64,000 nt of DNA, taken from contig WPDH01000184.1 of assembly GCA_019137255.1 (NCBI GenBank), positions 383-64,382 of the forward strand, given 5' to 3'. Under the pieces are notes generated by a model, which was not told the origin of the DNA, did no database searches, and was given only the letters and a program-made list of their open reading frames with translations. The position numbers and the translations under genes were made by a program. Below, one piece after another: positions 34,944 to 46,346 of this stretch. Each line of letters begins with the position of its first letter. Position 1 is the first letter of the stretch. The DNA comes from Corinectria fuckeliana (taxonomy: Eukaryota > Ascomycota > Sordariomycetes > Hypocreales > Nectriaceae).

Positions 34944-36301
34944 TCGGCGGTCGATGCCTTGTGGGATGAAAGTGGTTTCTGGGAGTTGGGGGACTGGGAG
35001 ATTGGTTTTGGTTTTATTGTTGTATACCAGGGGACACACGGGCCGAAGTTGCATGCGTGATTTGGGACCGGCACATGGCGTTTGAGGGAGAGGGCTTTTC
35101 GTTATCGAGCAAGGACTGTAGTATATGTCATTAGCGGCACTAAGTGCCATTTCAATACCTTGATGATTGATTTGATCAGCTGCATAGTTTGGCAAATAGA
35201 TTAAGGTGATGATTGATTGCAGCTGAATACGAGGAAGGTCTGGCTTTGAGTCCTGGTCAATTGATCCGGCAGTTGATCCCCACTGTCGGGAGATGGAGAT
35301 ATCCCTGACAGATATAATCTAATATACACGGCTACCCGGCGCGACAGACTCGGGCATGCCATGTCAAAGCAAGGTGAGCGGCCCGAGGACTCGGCTCCGC
35401 GGGAATGTCGGATCTTTCAAGGTGCTTGATATTGGGGAACGGACACTGCCTTACCGACGGTTAACTGAGAAGCGTGCGAACTGCCCGCGGTGATCCATTT
35501 GCCGTCGCCAAGCCTTTTGTGGCGTTCGATGAGATCGCCCAATAGCGGGGCGTGACCAATAGCGCCCCATGATCCCTGGCTCCCTTGCAGGTGACCGTTC
35601 GGTAGCTAAACCCCGCTGGCGGGTCGCCGCCTCTGTGTTCCATTCTCTAAATGGAACGATGACGGCATTGTTCGCCCAATCTATGTAGACGCACAAAGTG
35701 ATTGCAATGGTGTAGCCCAATGCCTCGCCATCTCGGCGATGATGACTTCCCGTTTCGAAGCACCAAGGCATAATGGGATCGACGGATATGAGTCATGCGC
35801 TTATGCGACTGCAACCTGCGACGAAACAAGAAACTCGGCCAACGGTTATCATGCACCACCGTCGCGTCACACCTCCCGGTCTCTTCGGTTAGGGATGCGA
35901 TGTGCTAGCCTGTGACTCGATCCCCCAAACTCCAACCCATATGGTCACAGGCTGCCCGCCAAGCGTCGCGGGAGACAACCCTCAGCGCTTCAGCTACTAC
36001 AGGGCTTGTTCGGCTCTTTCCGCAGCGGCCTCCGCGTTGCCGAGTGCCTGACGTAACCGACAGCCCGGGGTGGTGCCTTAACATACGGGGTTGTTCCTCT
36101 CTCTGCGCATCAATTGGAACCACCTCCCTCTTCAGCAGCTCTAACCACGAGACGCGAAACTGCTGATACCATTGCCCTACAGTGCTCTTACTCACGAGAC
36201 CTCAGTCGCGAGGCCGTGTTCCACGCAGCATCGCTAACCGTCACTCGCATACCATATAGACAATCCCAGGTAGAACGGCCCGCCGTTCCCTCTCTTTCAC
36301 G
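34944..36301. other. intergenic
   Basis: No gene is supported over 1.36 kb. Open frames on both strands overlap each other and have no recognisable features. The last ~150 bp is probably the promoter of the APP1-like gene. Confidence 0.5.
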
Positions 36302-37663
36302 ATGGCAGACATCGATTTCAGTCCGTCCTCTGTCGCCCAAGCTATGCAGCTGCGCACTCGCAAGGAGCGGAAGTTCGACGAGGTCGAGGCCAGCTTGCCC
36401 GACCTCAAAACCATGACTGTCCAGCGCCCGCTGTCGGCTCTCAACTTCAACGGTTGGTTGTCTTGGCTTGGAAATTTTAACCGCATGGGCAAGCCTGTCG
36501 ACGGCGACGACATTGTCTGGCTCTTCGACAACACCGCCTACAAGTCCCCGAAGCACGGCGAGTGGGAAGCCGAGTTCATCGCCGCCGTCTTCGAACCTGA
36601 TCTGAAATGCCGTATCGCAGATGTCGTTTCGAGCATTGCTAAGATGCTGGGGCTCGCCGATGATGCTGCCGAGCGCGACACTATCGAAGAGCGCCTGATT
36701 CCCTTTCTCTGGGATATCCAGACGGTGCGCACGTTCGAAGTGGACCACCACGGGAGCGAGTTGAAGCTGGGACCGACGAGTATTAACGGCATCACCTCCC
36801 AAGTCCTGTCTGTCAATCGCAGCTCTAAGGGATCATTTGTCAAGGCATCGGCTACGGTGCCTGGCGGCGTCAATGGAATCCTCGATATGCACACTTACTA
36901 TGCTGGAGCGGACGGTTGGTCAATTATCTCGGGTGCGTGTCTCCCCTATCCGTACCACTCGAATACAGGCGGTTCATTGCTAAATTGAGGCCCCCTAGAC
37001 GTTGATGACACAATCAAGATTACGATGACAAGCGACCCTCTTGGCATCCTGCGCGAGACCTTTGTCGAGGAACCCAAACCCGTCCCGGGCATGCCTGAGC
37101 TCTACGCCGAGCTCAAGTCCATCCTCCCCCGCGATACCCCGTGGTTCTATCTCTCTGCCTCGCCCTACAACCTCTATCCGTTTCTCCACGAGTTTCGCAG
37201 CCGATACTTCCCGCCCGGCTCTATGATTCTACGCGACTCCAACTGGCGGAGCGTCGCTGGTCTGCTGTCGTCTCTGACTATGGGGACGGAGGAGTATAAG
37301 ACTGATCGCATGAAGAAGATCAACTCATGGCTTCCCGAGAGGAAGATGATTTTGATCGGAGATTCAACGCAGTCTGATCCCGAGGCCTACGGCGAGATGT
37401 AAGTTGACACTCCTCCAACCCGATCCTCCTTTACGCCCAGTGCTAACATGGAAACTAGCTATCGAACCATGCCTGGTTGGGTCAGGATGATACTCATCCG
37501 CAAGGTTACCGACGTCTCTGCCATTGGCATCGACGAGAAGAACAATCTCGAGCGGTTCGAGAAGGCCTTCCAAAACGTCCCCCCAGAGGCATGGCATGTC
37601 TTCGAGGACCCAAGGGAATGCACTGGGATTGTCAGGAAGTTGGTTGGTAGAACGACCAAGTGA
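36302..37663 (+). CDS. APP1-type phosphatidate phosphatase-like protein (DUF2183)
   Basis: Three exons, 36302-36932, 36999-37398 and 37459-37663, give 411 residues. The second half carries the APP1 catalytic domain: DVDDTIK at residues 211-217 is the HAD-like DxDxT nucleophile motif, split by intron 1 inside the first Asp codon. PWFYLSASPYNLYPFLHEF and the later MILIGDSTQSDPEAYGEIYR supply the remaining motifs (threonine/lysine and the acidic GDSxxxDPE motif). The family hydrolyses phosphatidate to diacylglycerol, in yeast at cortical actin sites. This member is shorter than yeast App1 and lacks its long proline-rich tail, so it is a separate filamentous-fungal paralogue. No signal peptide or membrane segment is present. 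Confidence 0.9.
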
Positions 37664-38886
37664 GCACAACATCGATCGCTTTGAGTTGCCGTTTTCGCAC
37701 CCGTTCTAGTTACGGTTACGGGCACGGTATTACAGGTCCGTCTTCCTGTGGTTTGTACATTATGACTTACGAGGCATGCAAGCTGGGTTCGGTTGGTCGG
37801 GTTGGGTAGTACACGGCTTTTGGCCACTAAGGTTACATAGATTCCTTGTTCATTATAATCTTGCATGCAGTACGCTTCAATCCTTTTAAGAAAAGATTTT
37901 TTGCATTTGCATGATTATTGACAGTCGTGATAGTTGTACATTAGAGGTCGAGATAATACGCGTAAGGGTTTCTCGACACCCAGAGGTGTAGTACGACGGG
38001 TCATATTTGTTCGCTCGAAAACTCCGTCTTTCCCTCAGACCAAGGAATGTCGCCAAGGCATGGTTACCATAATCTTAGCTTATAACTCCAGCGTGGCCTA
38101 GGAGTAGTAATCTAGAACATGCACAACTCAGCCACATTCAAACAAAGTCCGATAACAATGAATCGAAGTTGCGATTGTAGTGAGAGCAGTCTGTGTTCTA
38201 TGTAAATCATTTAGACTGAGAGCATATTACTAGAATTGTTGTCTTTACTACGTGCCTACTTCTTCATAGCACGGAAAGGTGAGAGCTTTGAGGTGCCGGT
38301 GAGTAGGGATTCGAATGGTCAAGGTGGGGAATCTCCTAACGAGCTGGACACTGCGACGGGTGCAATTCGATAAGGGAGACTAAGCCAGCCGCTTTGATAC
38401 CTTATGGCTGCGTTTTTAAAGCTGGGTCAGATCAAATAATAACCTAACATTAAAGACTGACAGCTGGGATACATGCTGATGAGTTTAGATTCAGCAAAGA
38501 AGTACTAGTAGTGAATCGCCGTGGTCATTCCTAGAAACATCAAACATTGGATCCCAATGCCGCTAGCCCTACAAGTTCGTTTTATATAAAGCCAGAATCG
38601 TATCAAAGCAATTTCAAGTTGACTCAAGTACGCGTTTGGTTCGTCTCTGGTGCCAATATTAGAAGCCGTAATTACTCGTTGATAAGCATCAGTACATCCA
38701 ACCACCAACCCGCGGTCACTACCTTCATATGACCAGTCCTACATATCCTACACTTTCGACACCCAGGTTGCATTCCATCCAGCGCAGGTTCGCCACTGAG
38801 CGCTCCATTGTCACAGTGTGATCAACCCCTTTCGATCATAAACCTCCGCCAGATCCCTCGATCACTAACCATGCGGGCCATAGTCG
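37664..38886. other. intergenic
   Basis: No coding region or RNA gene was recognised in this 1.2-kb stretch. Composition is slightly AT-rich around 37840-38480. Confidence 0.5.
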
Positions 38887-39755
38887 TCAAAGTAATATAA
38901 CTCGCGGCTCAAATCGTCGGAGTCCTCTCCGTCGCGCATCGGTGTAGGTGGATGCGAAGGGTGTGAGAGAGTTAAACAGCTTTCCGGCCTCAGCCCAGCT
39001 CTCAACCCCAGGTGACACAATTTGCAAGAAATTGTCCGGTAAGATGACATCCAAAGAGAGCACGAGAGCAGATTCGCCTGCTAGAATAGTTGATATCATG
39101 TTGATTATGGCTTGCTTTTCGCTGTCTCCCAGTGGACCGTCGAGCCATCAAGAGAAAGCGTCTGGCGCCCGGATACAAAGATTCAGGAGACACAAAGGCG
39201 GGGAAATGGGAAACGCCATAGCCTTGACCTCATTTACCCACCTTTTATGTGAGTCCGCCCTGTGCGGTAGGATGATGTTCAGATCCCTAATGACTGTGAG
39301 GTATGGCATAGCGTAAGATCGGAATAGGTATAAGACGTTTGGGTCCTGAAAGGTGAACGTGTTTGTCTTGTAGAGAATATAAAGATCTTCCTCGTACCTT
39401 GAGTTGCGAGTCAGTATGTTTCTCCAATATCGATAACTATGTATCTATGCTAAGGGAGAACTTACACCCGTTTGCAAGTGAAAAGGATATCAATCGCCAT
39501 GTAACTCCACTTGTGATCAAGCTCAGAATGTCGATGAGGCATCACCTCACGGTTCCTCCGGCAGATGCAATGCCACAAGCGAGGAAGATGTCTCTGGGGG
39601 TGGCTGGATCGCTGAAATATCTCCCCGGGTATGCCAAAGCTAATATGTACTTCGCCAAAGAGTTGCGTGAAGATAATGCGGCGAATTTCAGGGGGCAGTT
39701 TCGCATAAAGAGGAGAGTTTCCTTGCCTGGCGCCTCGATCGATCTTGTACGGCAT
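38887..39755 (-). pseudogene. DUF7730-family gene interrupted by an in-frame TGA
   Basis: Exon 1 (39466-39755) and a 67-nt intron (39398-39464, GTAAGT..ACTCAAG) lead into a second exon from 39397. The start reads like the fungal DUF7730 domain: SPLYAKLPPEIRRIIFTQLF, later LWHCICRRN, and after the intron YEEDLYILYKTNTFTFQD. An in-frame TGA at 39148-39150 ends the protein at 179 residues. The same frame then stays open for about 87 more codons (WLDGPLGDS... to ...RFEPRVILL), which look like genuine protein. No splice pair removes the stop. It is therefore best read as a broken copy, although a working 179-residue product is possible. A divergent relative lies next door at 40005-40916 on the same strand. 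Confidence 0.65.
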
Positions 39756-40004
39756 GTTGATGAGACCTTTTGAGTGTGAATGGGAGGATGGGGGATTCGT
39801 GAGAAATAGAGCGAGAGTTGAAGAGGTGAAAGATGAAGAGGGAGAAAAAAAGGGTTGGTAGTAGCAAACAGACTTGTAGCTAGTGAATGCCTATTTGGCT
39901 CTCTGTGGTCTGCCTGACAGCTGGCAGCCAGCTGAACTAAATACCAAGGCATTATTCCGTGAATGGTAGGCCTGCATCCTGACTTAGACTAGGCAAGCAA
40001 ATAC

Positions 40005-40916
40005 TCAAAACCGCACCCGCCACTCCGGCTCCTCAACCTTCAGCACCTCCCAGATATCTTGCGTCTTCTCAGGTGGCGCAAGTGTATCCATGTATTCCTC
40101 ATCCTTGACTTTGCCTCCGTTCTTGACCCAAAACAGCGTCATCCGATCCAATACGCCCGCATCCCGCAACACATCCCGTAGCCCAGCAAGGTCCTGCTTT
40201 AGATTCTCCAAGAAGCCCACATCCACATGCGCCTCGCTCGTCCACTTGAGCATCGGGGCCGCCCATAGCTTCAAGTCCCGCGCTCGTCTCTCCTTCTCGG
40301 TGATTTCCTCCATTTGCTTTTCCTTCACGAGAAACTCGGCTTGGTTGTCGGTACGGCGCCCTCGTACACCCGCGCGCTTAAGGCCCGGGAATTCGCCCAG
40401 CAGCGCCCAGACGTCGTTCCATTCCCACCAGTTATCCGTGATGCAGACGCAAATATCAACACAGCGGATCATCTCCCATTGCGGTGGTTGAATCTTGCAT
40501 GTTAGGAGCAAAACCGAGGATGCGGTATCAAAGGAGAGCGTGTTGGTAGCGTAGAGCGCAGGTGCTGCTTCCATGTATATCCGCCGACAGGCCAGCAGCA
40601 GCAGTACTCCTGAAACATGGCATGGATCGTGTTCTTCTTCGTATGAGTGGTAGTGAGCGCGTTTGTTCCGGCTAACGCACACGCAATGTCGCCAGTGGTG
40701 GTTTGATTTACCTGCAGTCGCCTTGAAGGGGTTGCATACATATTGAATGTGGATGAACCTCGAGCCGAAGAGGAAGGTGTATAACTCATAGCGGGCGTCT
40801 GCGGTGAGCACCGTAAAGAAAGGCGACTGGTCTTGATAATAGATGGTAGGCTGTGGCGAGTCGCCTTGGAGTGATAAGCCGGGCGCCGAGGGCGCAACCA
40901 GCTCCGGTTCCTCCAT
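40005..40916 (-). CDS. DUF7730 (F-box-like) family protein
   Basis: One exon of 303 residues starts at the ATG at 40916. It has the layout of the fungal DUF7730 family: an N-terminal strand-helix block (FFTVLTADARYELYTFLFGS), HWRHCVCVSRN, then LLLACRRIYMEAAPALYATN, and NTLSFDTASSVLLL. A charged helical C-terminus ends in EEPEWRVRF. The function of these proteins is unknown; the N-terminal part is often compared with F-box folds. It lies 250 bp upstream of the broken relative on the same strand, so the two are probably an old tandem duplication that has diverged strongly. Confidence 0.8.
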   Translation of the reverse strand: MEEPELVAPSAPGLSLQGDSPQPTIYYQDQSPFFTVLTADARYELYTFLFGSRFIHIQYVCNPFKATAGKSNHHWRHCVCVSRNKRAHYHSYEEEHDPCHVSGVLLLLACRRIYMEAAPALYATNTLSFDTASSVLLLTCKIQPPQWEMIRCVDICVCITDNWWEWNDVWALLGEFPGLKRAGVRGRRTDNQAEFLVKEKQMEEITEKERRARDLKLWAAPMLKWTSEAHVDVGFLENLKQDLAGLRDVLRDAGVLDRMTLFWVKNGGKVKDEEYMDTLAPPEKTQDIWEVLKVEEPEWRVRF

Positions 40917-41321
40917 CGTGGCCAGCTGAGCCCAAAGGAAGCGGTGAAGATGTGTAAGAGACTAGGTCCAACGGAAGATCCTAGTGTTGAAATAGTCTTC
41001 AGTCTTGATCGCTGGTAGGATAGGCCGAGGCCGAGTTCTCAATTCAGCGAAGAGGCCCTTCAGTGAATTAAGAGTGAATCAGAGCGGAGTTGCATCCCAA
41101 CCCAAGTTGTGAGAATTGTGAGTATTTCTCGCCGAATGCAGGCTTCACTAAATGGGGTATTATATGTGTCCGTATTGGGGCACCCTTGTGCCTGTCTATT
41201 GTCTAAACCCTGAGACCCTTTTTTGTTAACTCTTTTACATTGTCCTCCCTTGCCGGGTGGCCAGATTCGACAAACCAAAAAACGCCAAATCATTCTTCCA
41301 TCAAGGCCTTCAGGACCCCTT
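40917..41321. other. intergenic between DUF7730 gene and argininosuccinate lyase pseudogene
   Basis: This is a promoter-side flank for the DUF7730 gene and the 3' flank of the pseudogene. Nothing coding was seen. Confidence 0.5.
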
Positions 41322-42701
41322 CTACTCAATAATCTTTCGGATGACCGCAATCTGCTCGAGCACAGCCGCCTTGCTGGCGCCGCCCTTGGCGGTTCGGCTC
41401 TCGACGCTAGCCTCGTAGTTGAAGACGTCAGCAATGTCCTCTTCGAAACGCTCGTCGATGCCCTTGAGCGTCTCGTACGAAAGCTCGTTCATGGGAATTC
41501 CAGTCTCCTCGGACTTGGCCACAGAGCGGCCGGAGATGTGGTGAGTCTCGCGGAAGGGGACACCCTTGCGGACAAGGTAGTCAGCTACATCGGTAGCGAG
41601 CATGAACGGGTCGAGGGAAGCTTTCATCTTCTCGGGGACGGCAGTGAGGGTGCAGAGGACTCCGTTGGCAATCTGGATGCTGTCGGAGACGGTCTTGACG
41701 TGGTCCATCATGGGTTCGAGACTCTCCTGGAGATCCTTGTTGTATGTGCTAGGGAGACCCTTTTGGGTCATCACCCGAGGCTGTCGGCGTTCTTCTTCTG
41801 GGGCATCAGGGAGCTGCCGGTGGAGTAGGCATCGGCGAGGCGGACAAAGCCGAACTCGGCGGTGGAGTAGGCCCAGCTCCTCAGCCATCATGTTACGGTC
41901 GATTCCGAAGGGGTTGCCAGCAAGGGCACCGCAGCCGAGAGGGCTTCGGTTGATGCGCTTGATGACCTCGCGGAGTCGCTCGAGATCGTTGGCGAAGGCG
42001 AAGGCGTACGACAGCATCCAATGGCTCCAGCGGACGGGCTGGGCGCGCTGCATGTGGGTGTATCCGGGCATGATGTAGTTGATCTCGCTCTCGGCGCGGG
42101 CGGCAGTCAGCTTGAGGAAGCTGGTCAGTTGGTCGTCAATCTTGCGGAGCTCGTCGCGGAGCCACATGCGCATGTCGCAGACGACCTGCTCGTTGCGGCT
42201 GCGGCCTGTGTGGAGCTTTCCGGCGACATTCTTTCCGATGATCTCGCCCAGCCGGCGCTCGTTGGCAGTGTGAATGTCCTCCTATTTAGCCTGGTTAGAC
42301 TTGTCTGCTTGGGGAGGTAGGCAAGATAACGCCGACGGGGAATTGGGTAGGGACGCACATCGACACCTGAGATGATGGTGAAAGTGCTGGTCTCCCACTC
42401 ATTCTAAACCTAGAGAAGACCCTTCTCAAGCTCCTCAAACTCCTGCTAGGTGACGATGCCGTTCTTAGCGTTGGCACGGGCGAAGGCGATGCTGCCTAGG
42501 ATGTCCTGCTTGTAGAGGACGCGGTCGAAGAAGATGCTCTCGTTGTACTTGACCATGAGAGGGTCGAGGCCGCCTAGCAAGTGACGAGTCAGACCGCAGC
42601 TTCTCGCAACGGTGCCGTCACAGCACGAGGACCGAAGCAGACTTACCGGTGAACCGGCCACCCCAGAGCATGCTGCCCTCGGGCTTGGAGCTAGAGGCCA
42701 T
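41322..42701 (-). pseudogene. argininosuccinate lyase pseudogene
   Basis: The intact enzyme splits argininosuccinate into arginine and fumarate. Exons would be 42647-42701, 42359-42573 and 41322-42281, with normal GT..AG introns. The start (MASSSKPEGSMLWGGRFTG), HTGRSRNEQVVCDMR, GYTHMQRAQPVRWSHW and the C-terminal THHISGR block are clear. Exon 2 carries three in-frame TAG codons within ~70 nt (after NGIVT and within the GLLxVxNEW stretch) where the family has Gln (CAG). In exon 3 the family's segment after MMAEELG is missing at about 41870, which shifts frame, so the catalytic loop (GSSLMPQKKNADSL) is read out of frame. A second deletion near 41776 restores the original frame at MTQKGLPSTYNKD. 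No full-length product is possible. GC content is otherwise normal. Confidence 0.9.
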
Positions 42702-45700
42702 GGCTGCGAAACGGTTGCTTGTAATGGGAGGGTGGGGGTGGTGTGAAGGAGGATGCGTGAGCCAAGGCGGGAATATGCGCGTGAAGACGAATTGGAAGCT
42801 GCAGACGGGTCGGGTATAGGTTTTGAGCAAACGGTCAGGTCCCTATCGGAAGCGAAGATGCAAGATGCGATGCGTCACACGATAGACACAGTGTAGGTCT
42901 CAGACGGGCAGAGGAGTCAAAAACGGCAAGTCCGAGTCACGGAAGCTGTTGGGATTGGTTCCATTGGCCAAACCGACTTTTTCATCGAGTGAGAGACAGC
43001 TGGGAATTGGGAGCATTTGATTGGTGACAAGTCTGGGAGGGAATTGTTATCTTATCACAAGGATTGCAATGGGCGTGCAGAGGTATGGAGGGGGGAACTT
43101 GCGGGGAGACAAAGGCACGCATATATCTACGGCTTTCTGTTGTCCAGTACCCAGAAATGTCCTATGTACGATTTCTGGAGGACAAGAGAAGGACATAGAA
43201 TTCCAAGCCACGTAGTTGAAGAATGTGCTTCTCAGTTTCAATGAAGCCCAGTACCCAATCTCAATTTCGAATCCCACCCATACTGCGCCAGCCCCAGCAA
43301 GATGTTCACTTCACTTACTACGTATTTAGCAGGTTTCCATGCCTCCCGTCCTCCCGTCCTCCCGCCCAGCTACCATGAGTGGATGAAAACTACCAAGGTG
43401 GGCTTAGGGTACGAGCCATCATGGGAGCTCCTTTCACTGCATTCGTGGCAGGGGGGAGTTGGGAAGTTGAGAGGGGAGTGTCCCCCCGATGCCGGTGATG
43501 ACGGACACAGACCAGAGTCTGGAAAGGGTAAAAGCGGGCGAAACGGCCGGGGTACGGAAGGATGTCAGTGAGTTTGCAGGACGCTAATGCATTGTCGTCA
43601 TTTTGCAGGTGAATGGGCTGAGTTGAGGCCGGCCGAGGCAGATATTGTGCATGTGCCAGTTTGTGCATGTATGTAGATGTGCCGCATCGTGGGGTGCGTT
43701 TCGCGAATCCCGTGTCGGCGAAGAGAAAAACATGTCTCTCCGATTTATCCTCGGAGGAGGTTATGGTGCAGTGCGATGCATTGCGTCGTTGTCGGATGAG
43801 CGGGGAAAGGAGGCAGAACAACACTGCAATGTTGACTCGTTCTCGGGGCCCTCCGCCGGACCTGGCCAGATCCTCCGTCTAAACGTGGCCCCGTATGTAT
43901 AGTCTCCGCCGCCTCAGAAGCCATCTACGGGGAATCTCGCTGTGTGGAGTTTGGAGATAAGGTTGATGGACAAAACAAAAGCATTCATCAACGGGATTAT
44001 CAATCACATCAGATGCGGTGCCAAGGTGCGTCTCGTTCGGATGTCCGGCGCGCGAGTTTTGCAACGTTAGCAGCAGTTCGTACGTGGCGAGCAACGACTA
44101 GTCTCACATACAGCGGCAGCTAGAGTTGACTAGGGAGGGCAAAACCGCTTACTTCGCCTCGTGGTAGCGAATGCTGCGTAAGTACATGGTCAATTACCTA
44201 TGTCGGTAGCAGTGAATTTGATTATAGAACTGGTCGTTGATGTTGATGCTCTGTGGAAACATGCATCACAACGGCATGTCAGTCCGATGTCGGTACATGG
44301 AACTGGATGGCCACACGCCCAAATGGAAGATGATTTCTTTCCCCGGAGTTTTAGACCAACCAACGTAGACGCCCATATGTCCGTCTACAACCACCCGCCC
44401 GCCCGCAAACCAACCACCCCAGTGAGCTGAGGACACGCTTGCTAGAAAGGGCAATAATCCTCCTCCCCGCGAAACGACCTGCAGTTGGACTGCCACGGAG
44501 GGAAGTGTCTGTACATTGCATAGTTGACGTCCCGCAGAAACGGGAGTGCTAAGGTAGGATAGAACTGCACGTGTGTGGGCGAGTTGAGCACGGAGAGGAA
44601 GTCCGTGTGTGCTGTCGTGCCCACAACGTTATCCCACTCTTCCATCCATCCAGGCCTACATATCCATTGATGCAACCAACTCTCCTCTCCATCTGTCGCA
44701 TTGGCAGCATCAGAAAGTAAAAGATCCGCCACCAAACGCGTCTGCCCGAGTTTCTCGGGCAACAGGCTTGGTGGAAAGCAAAAAGGACGTCGCGGGCGTG
44801 CCTACTCTGAGGTTCAGTTCAGGGCGGAAGTGTCCGTCGCGCCGTGGTGTGATAGAAATGAGTGTGTACGACAGAGAATGCGACATGATTCCCGTGCGCG
44901 CTTGTCCGGAATTTCTCCTTAGGCATCAGAAGGTGGAATGGGGAAATGTCTGCCTGAACCAGGAGCAGTTCCAGAGTCCCCAATGCAGCTTCGGTGCTGC
45001 CCGCCGGTTACATACACGCCATTCGCTGTCAGTTGCTTGTTTCCCCGTAGCATGGCGACGTGAAGTCTCGTTCGGTGCAACTCTGCAACTGTACCTATCT
45101 AATGTGGGGGGGCTCCACTCGCACCTTAACTATGTAGAAGGCGTGGGGAAGGGCATCCCGTCCCATCTATCATTGTGAACGACGGTCGCACAGAGAGAAG
45201 CGGCGCGGCGTCGTCAGAGAAGTCGGGTCAGGTGGGTGGGTGGGTTAAACATGGTGGATGGGCTGGAGTGGGCTGTTTAAAAGCCCCCCCACCTCCCTGT
45301 AAGTCTGTCGGCCCTGGATTTTTTCCTTTTTTTCAGGCTGCTTAGGCTGAGAGACCGCCGAACTACCACATGCGTAGTGCAGAGCGAAGGAGGGGTCGGG
45401 TGGGCTCCAGCCTTTTATTAGCTTGCCCGGCCTGGGCCTGGCCCAAGACCTAGACTAGGTAAGGTGGTGGTGAGGTGATGGGAGCTCCTCGACTCATCCG
45501 TCCGCCTGGGGGAAAATTCCTCAAATACAAATCACGTCCTTTCCCGTCCATCCCACGACACCCTCTTCTCGTTTTTCTTTCTTTCTTCCCTCTCAACTTA
45601 CACTCTCCTGCTCAAGCAAACTGTCTTGAAGCCACAAAAAAGGTGCATTCGTTCATCGTCCACTCATCCAATCCCCCCAGCTCGCAATTCCCAATCTCGG

Positions 45701-45838
45701 CTCCCGTCGCCTTTACTCGATTTCTTAAGCCGACTTAGCCTAACTTGCCCGAATCTCCCGGTCTCTTCCATCCTCTCCTCCCAAACCACAACCACCCACC
45801 GAATCACCACCAAAAAAACTACCACCAGGACCGCCGCC
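42702..45838. other. long intergenic region
   Basis: No gene is supported across 3.1 kb. Two TGACTC cores (minus strand, near 42914-42919 and 42934-42939) lie ~215-240 bp above the pseudogene start and could be old amino-acid-control sites. Open frames near 44.6-45.2 kb are short and without family features. A CT-rich leader precedes the KGD4 gene. Confidence 0.5.
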
Positions 45839-46346
45839 ATGTTCTCCGCCACTCGATCTCTCCGTCAGGCTGCTGTCCACGCCGAGCGCACTCCTCTCAT
45901 CAAGTTCCTCGGTCCTCGCACCATCCCTGGTATGTCTCAACCCAATTCCCCGGCAGCCAACAGCCGAACACCCAGCAATATTACCTCAGAACTTGCTAAC
46001 ACGATCTCTGCCAGCCAACATTGACCACTCCGCCAAGCCTCATCCCGCCTCTCCCACCGGCTCTCTCCCCGAGGGCTTCACCCACTACGGCAGCGGCTCA
46101 GCTTCCTCCCGACACAACTCCTTCAGCTCTTACCGCGACCACGCCCAGCAGCACGGCCCCCTCCAGAAGAGCATTCGCAGCGAGGGCGGTATTGGTGGTG
46201 CCACTGGCGCTAGCCTCGGCCCCGTCCAAGCCCCTCAAGGCATTGCCTTTGACCTCTCCGAGCTTCCTACCCGCTTCCGTCGCGCTGCCATTACTGCTGC
46301 CGAGATTGAGGCCATTGAGTCCGGCGGTGCTGCCCTCGTCGGCTAA
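45839..46346 (+). CDS. ymr-31: KGD4/YMR-31, 2-oxoglutarate dehydrogenase subunit (MRPS36 family)
   Basis: Two exons, 45839-45929 and 46015-46346, with an 85-nt intron (branch site GCTAACA), give 140 residues. The N-terminus MFSATRSLRQAAVHAERTP is a mitochondrial presequence overlapping the family start. TPLIKFLGPRTIP then joins ANIDHSAKPHPASPTGSLPEGF, the hallmark of the small YMR-31/Kgd4 proteins. The C-terminal part holds LPTRFRRAAITAAEIEAIESGGA, also typical. Once listed as a mitochondrial ribosomal protein, this family tethers E3 to the 2-oxoglutarate dehydrogenase complex. The length is normal and the ATG is in a good CCGCCATG context. Confidence 0.93.

Noticed and set aside
44609..45178. 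189-codon plus frame
   Set aside because: It has no ATG-supported start, no domain and conflicting frames on the other strand.
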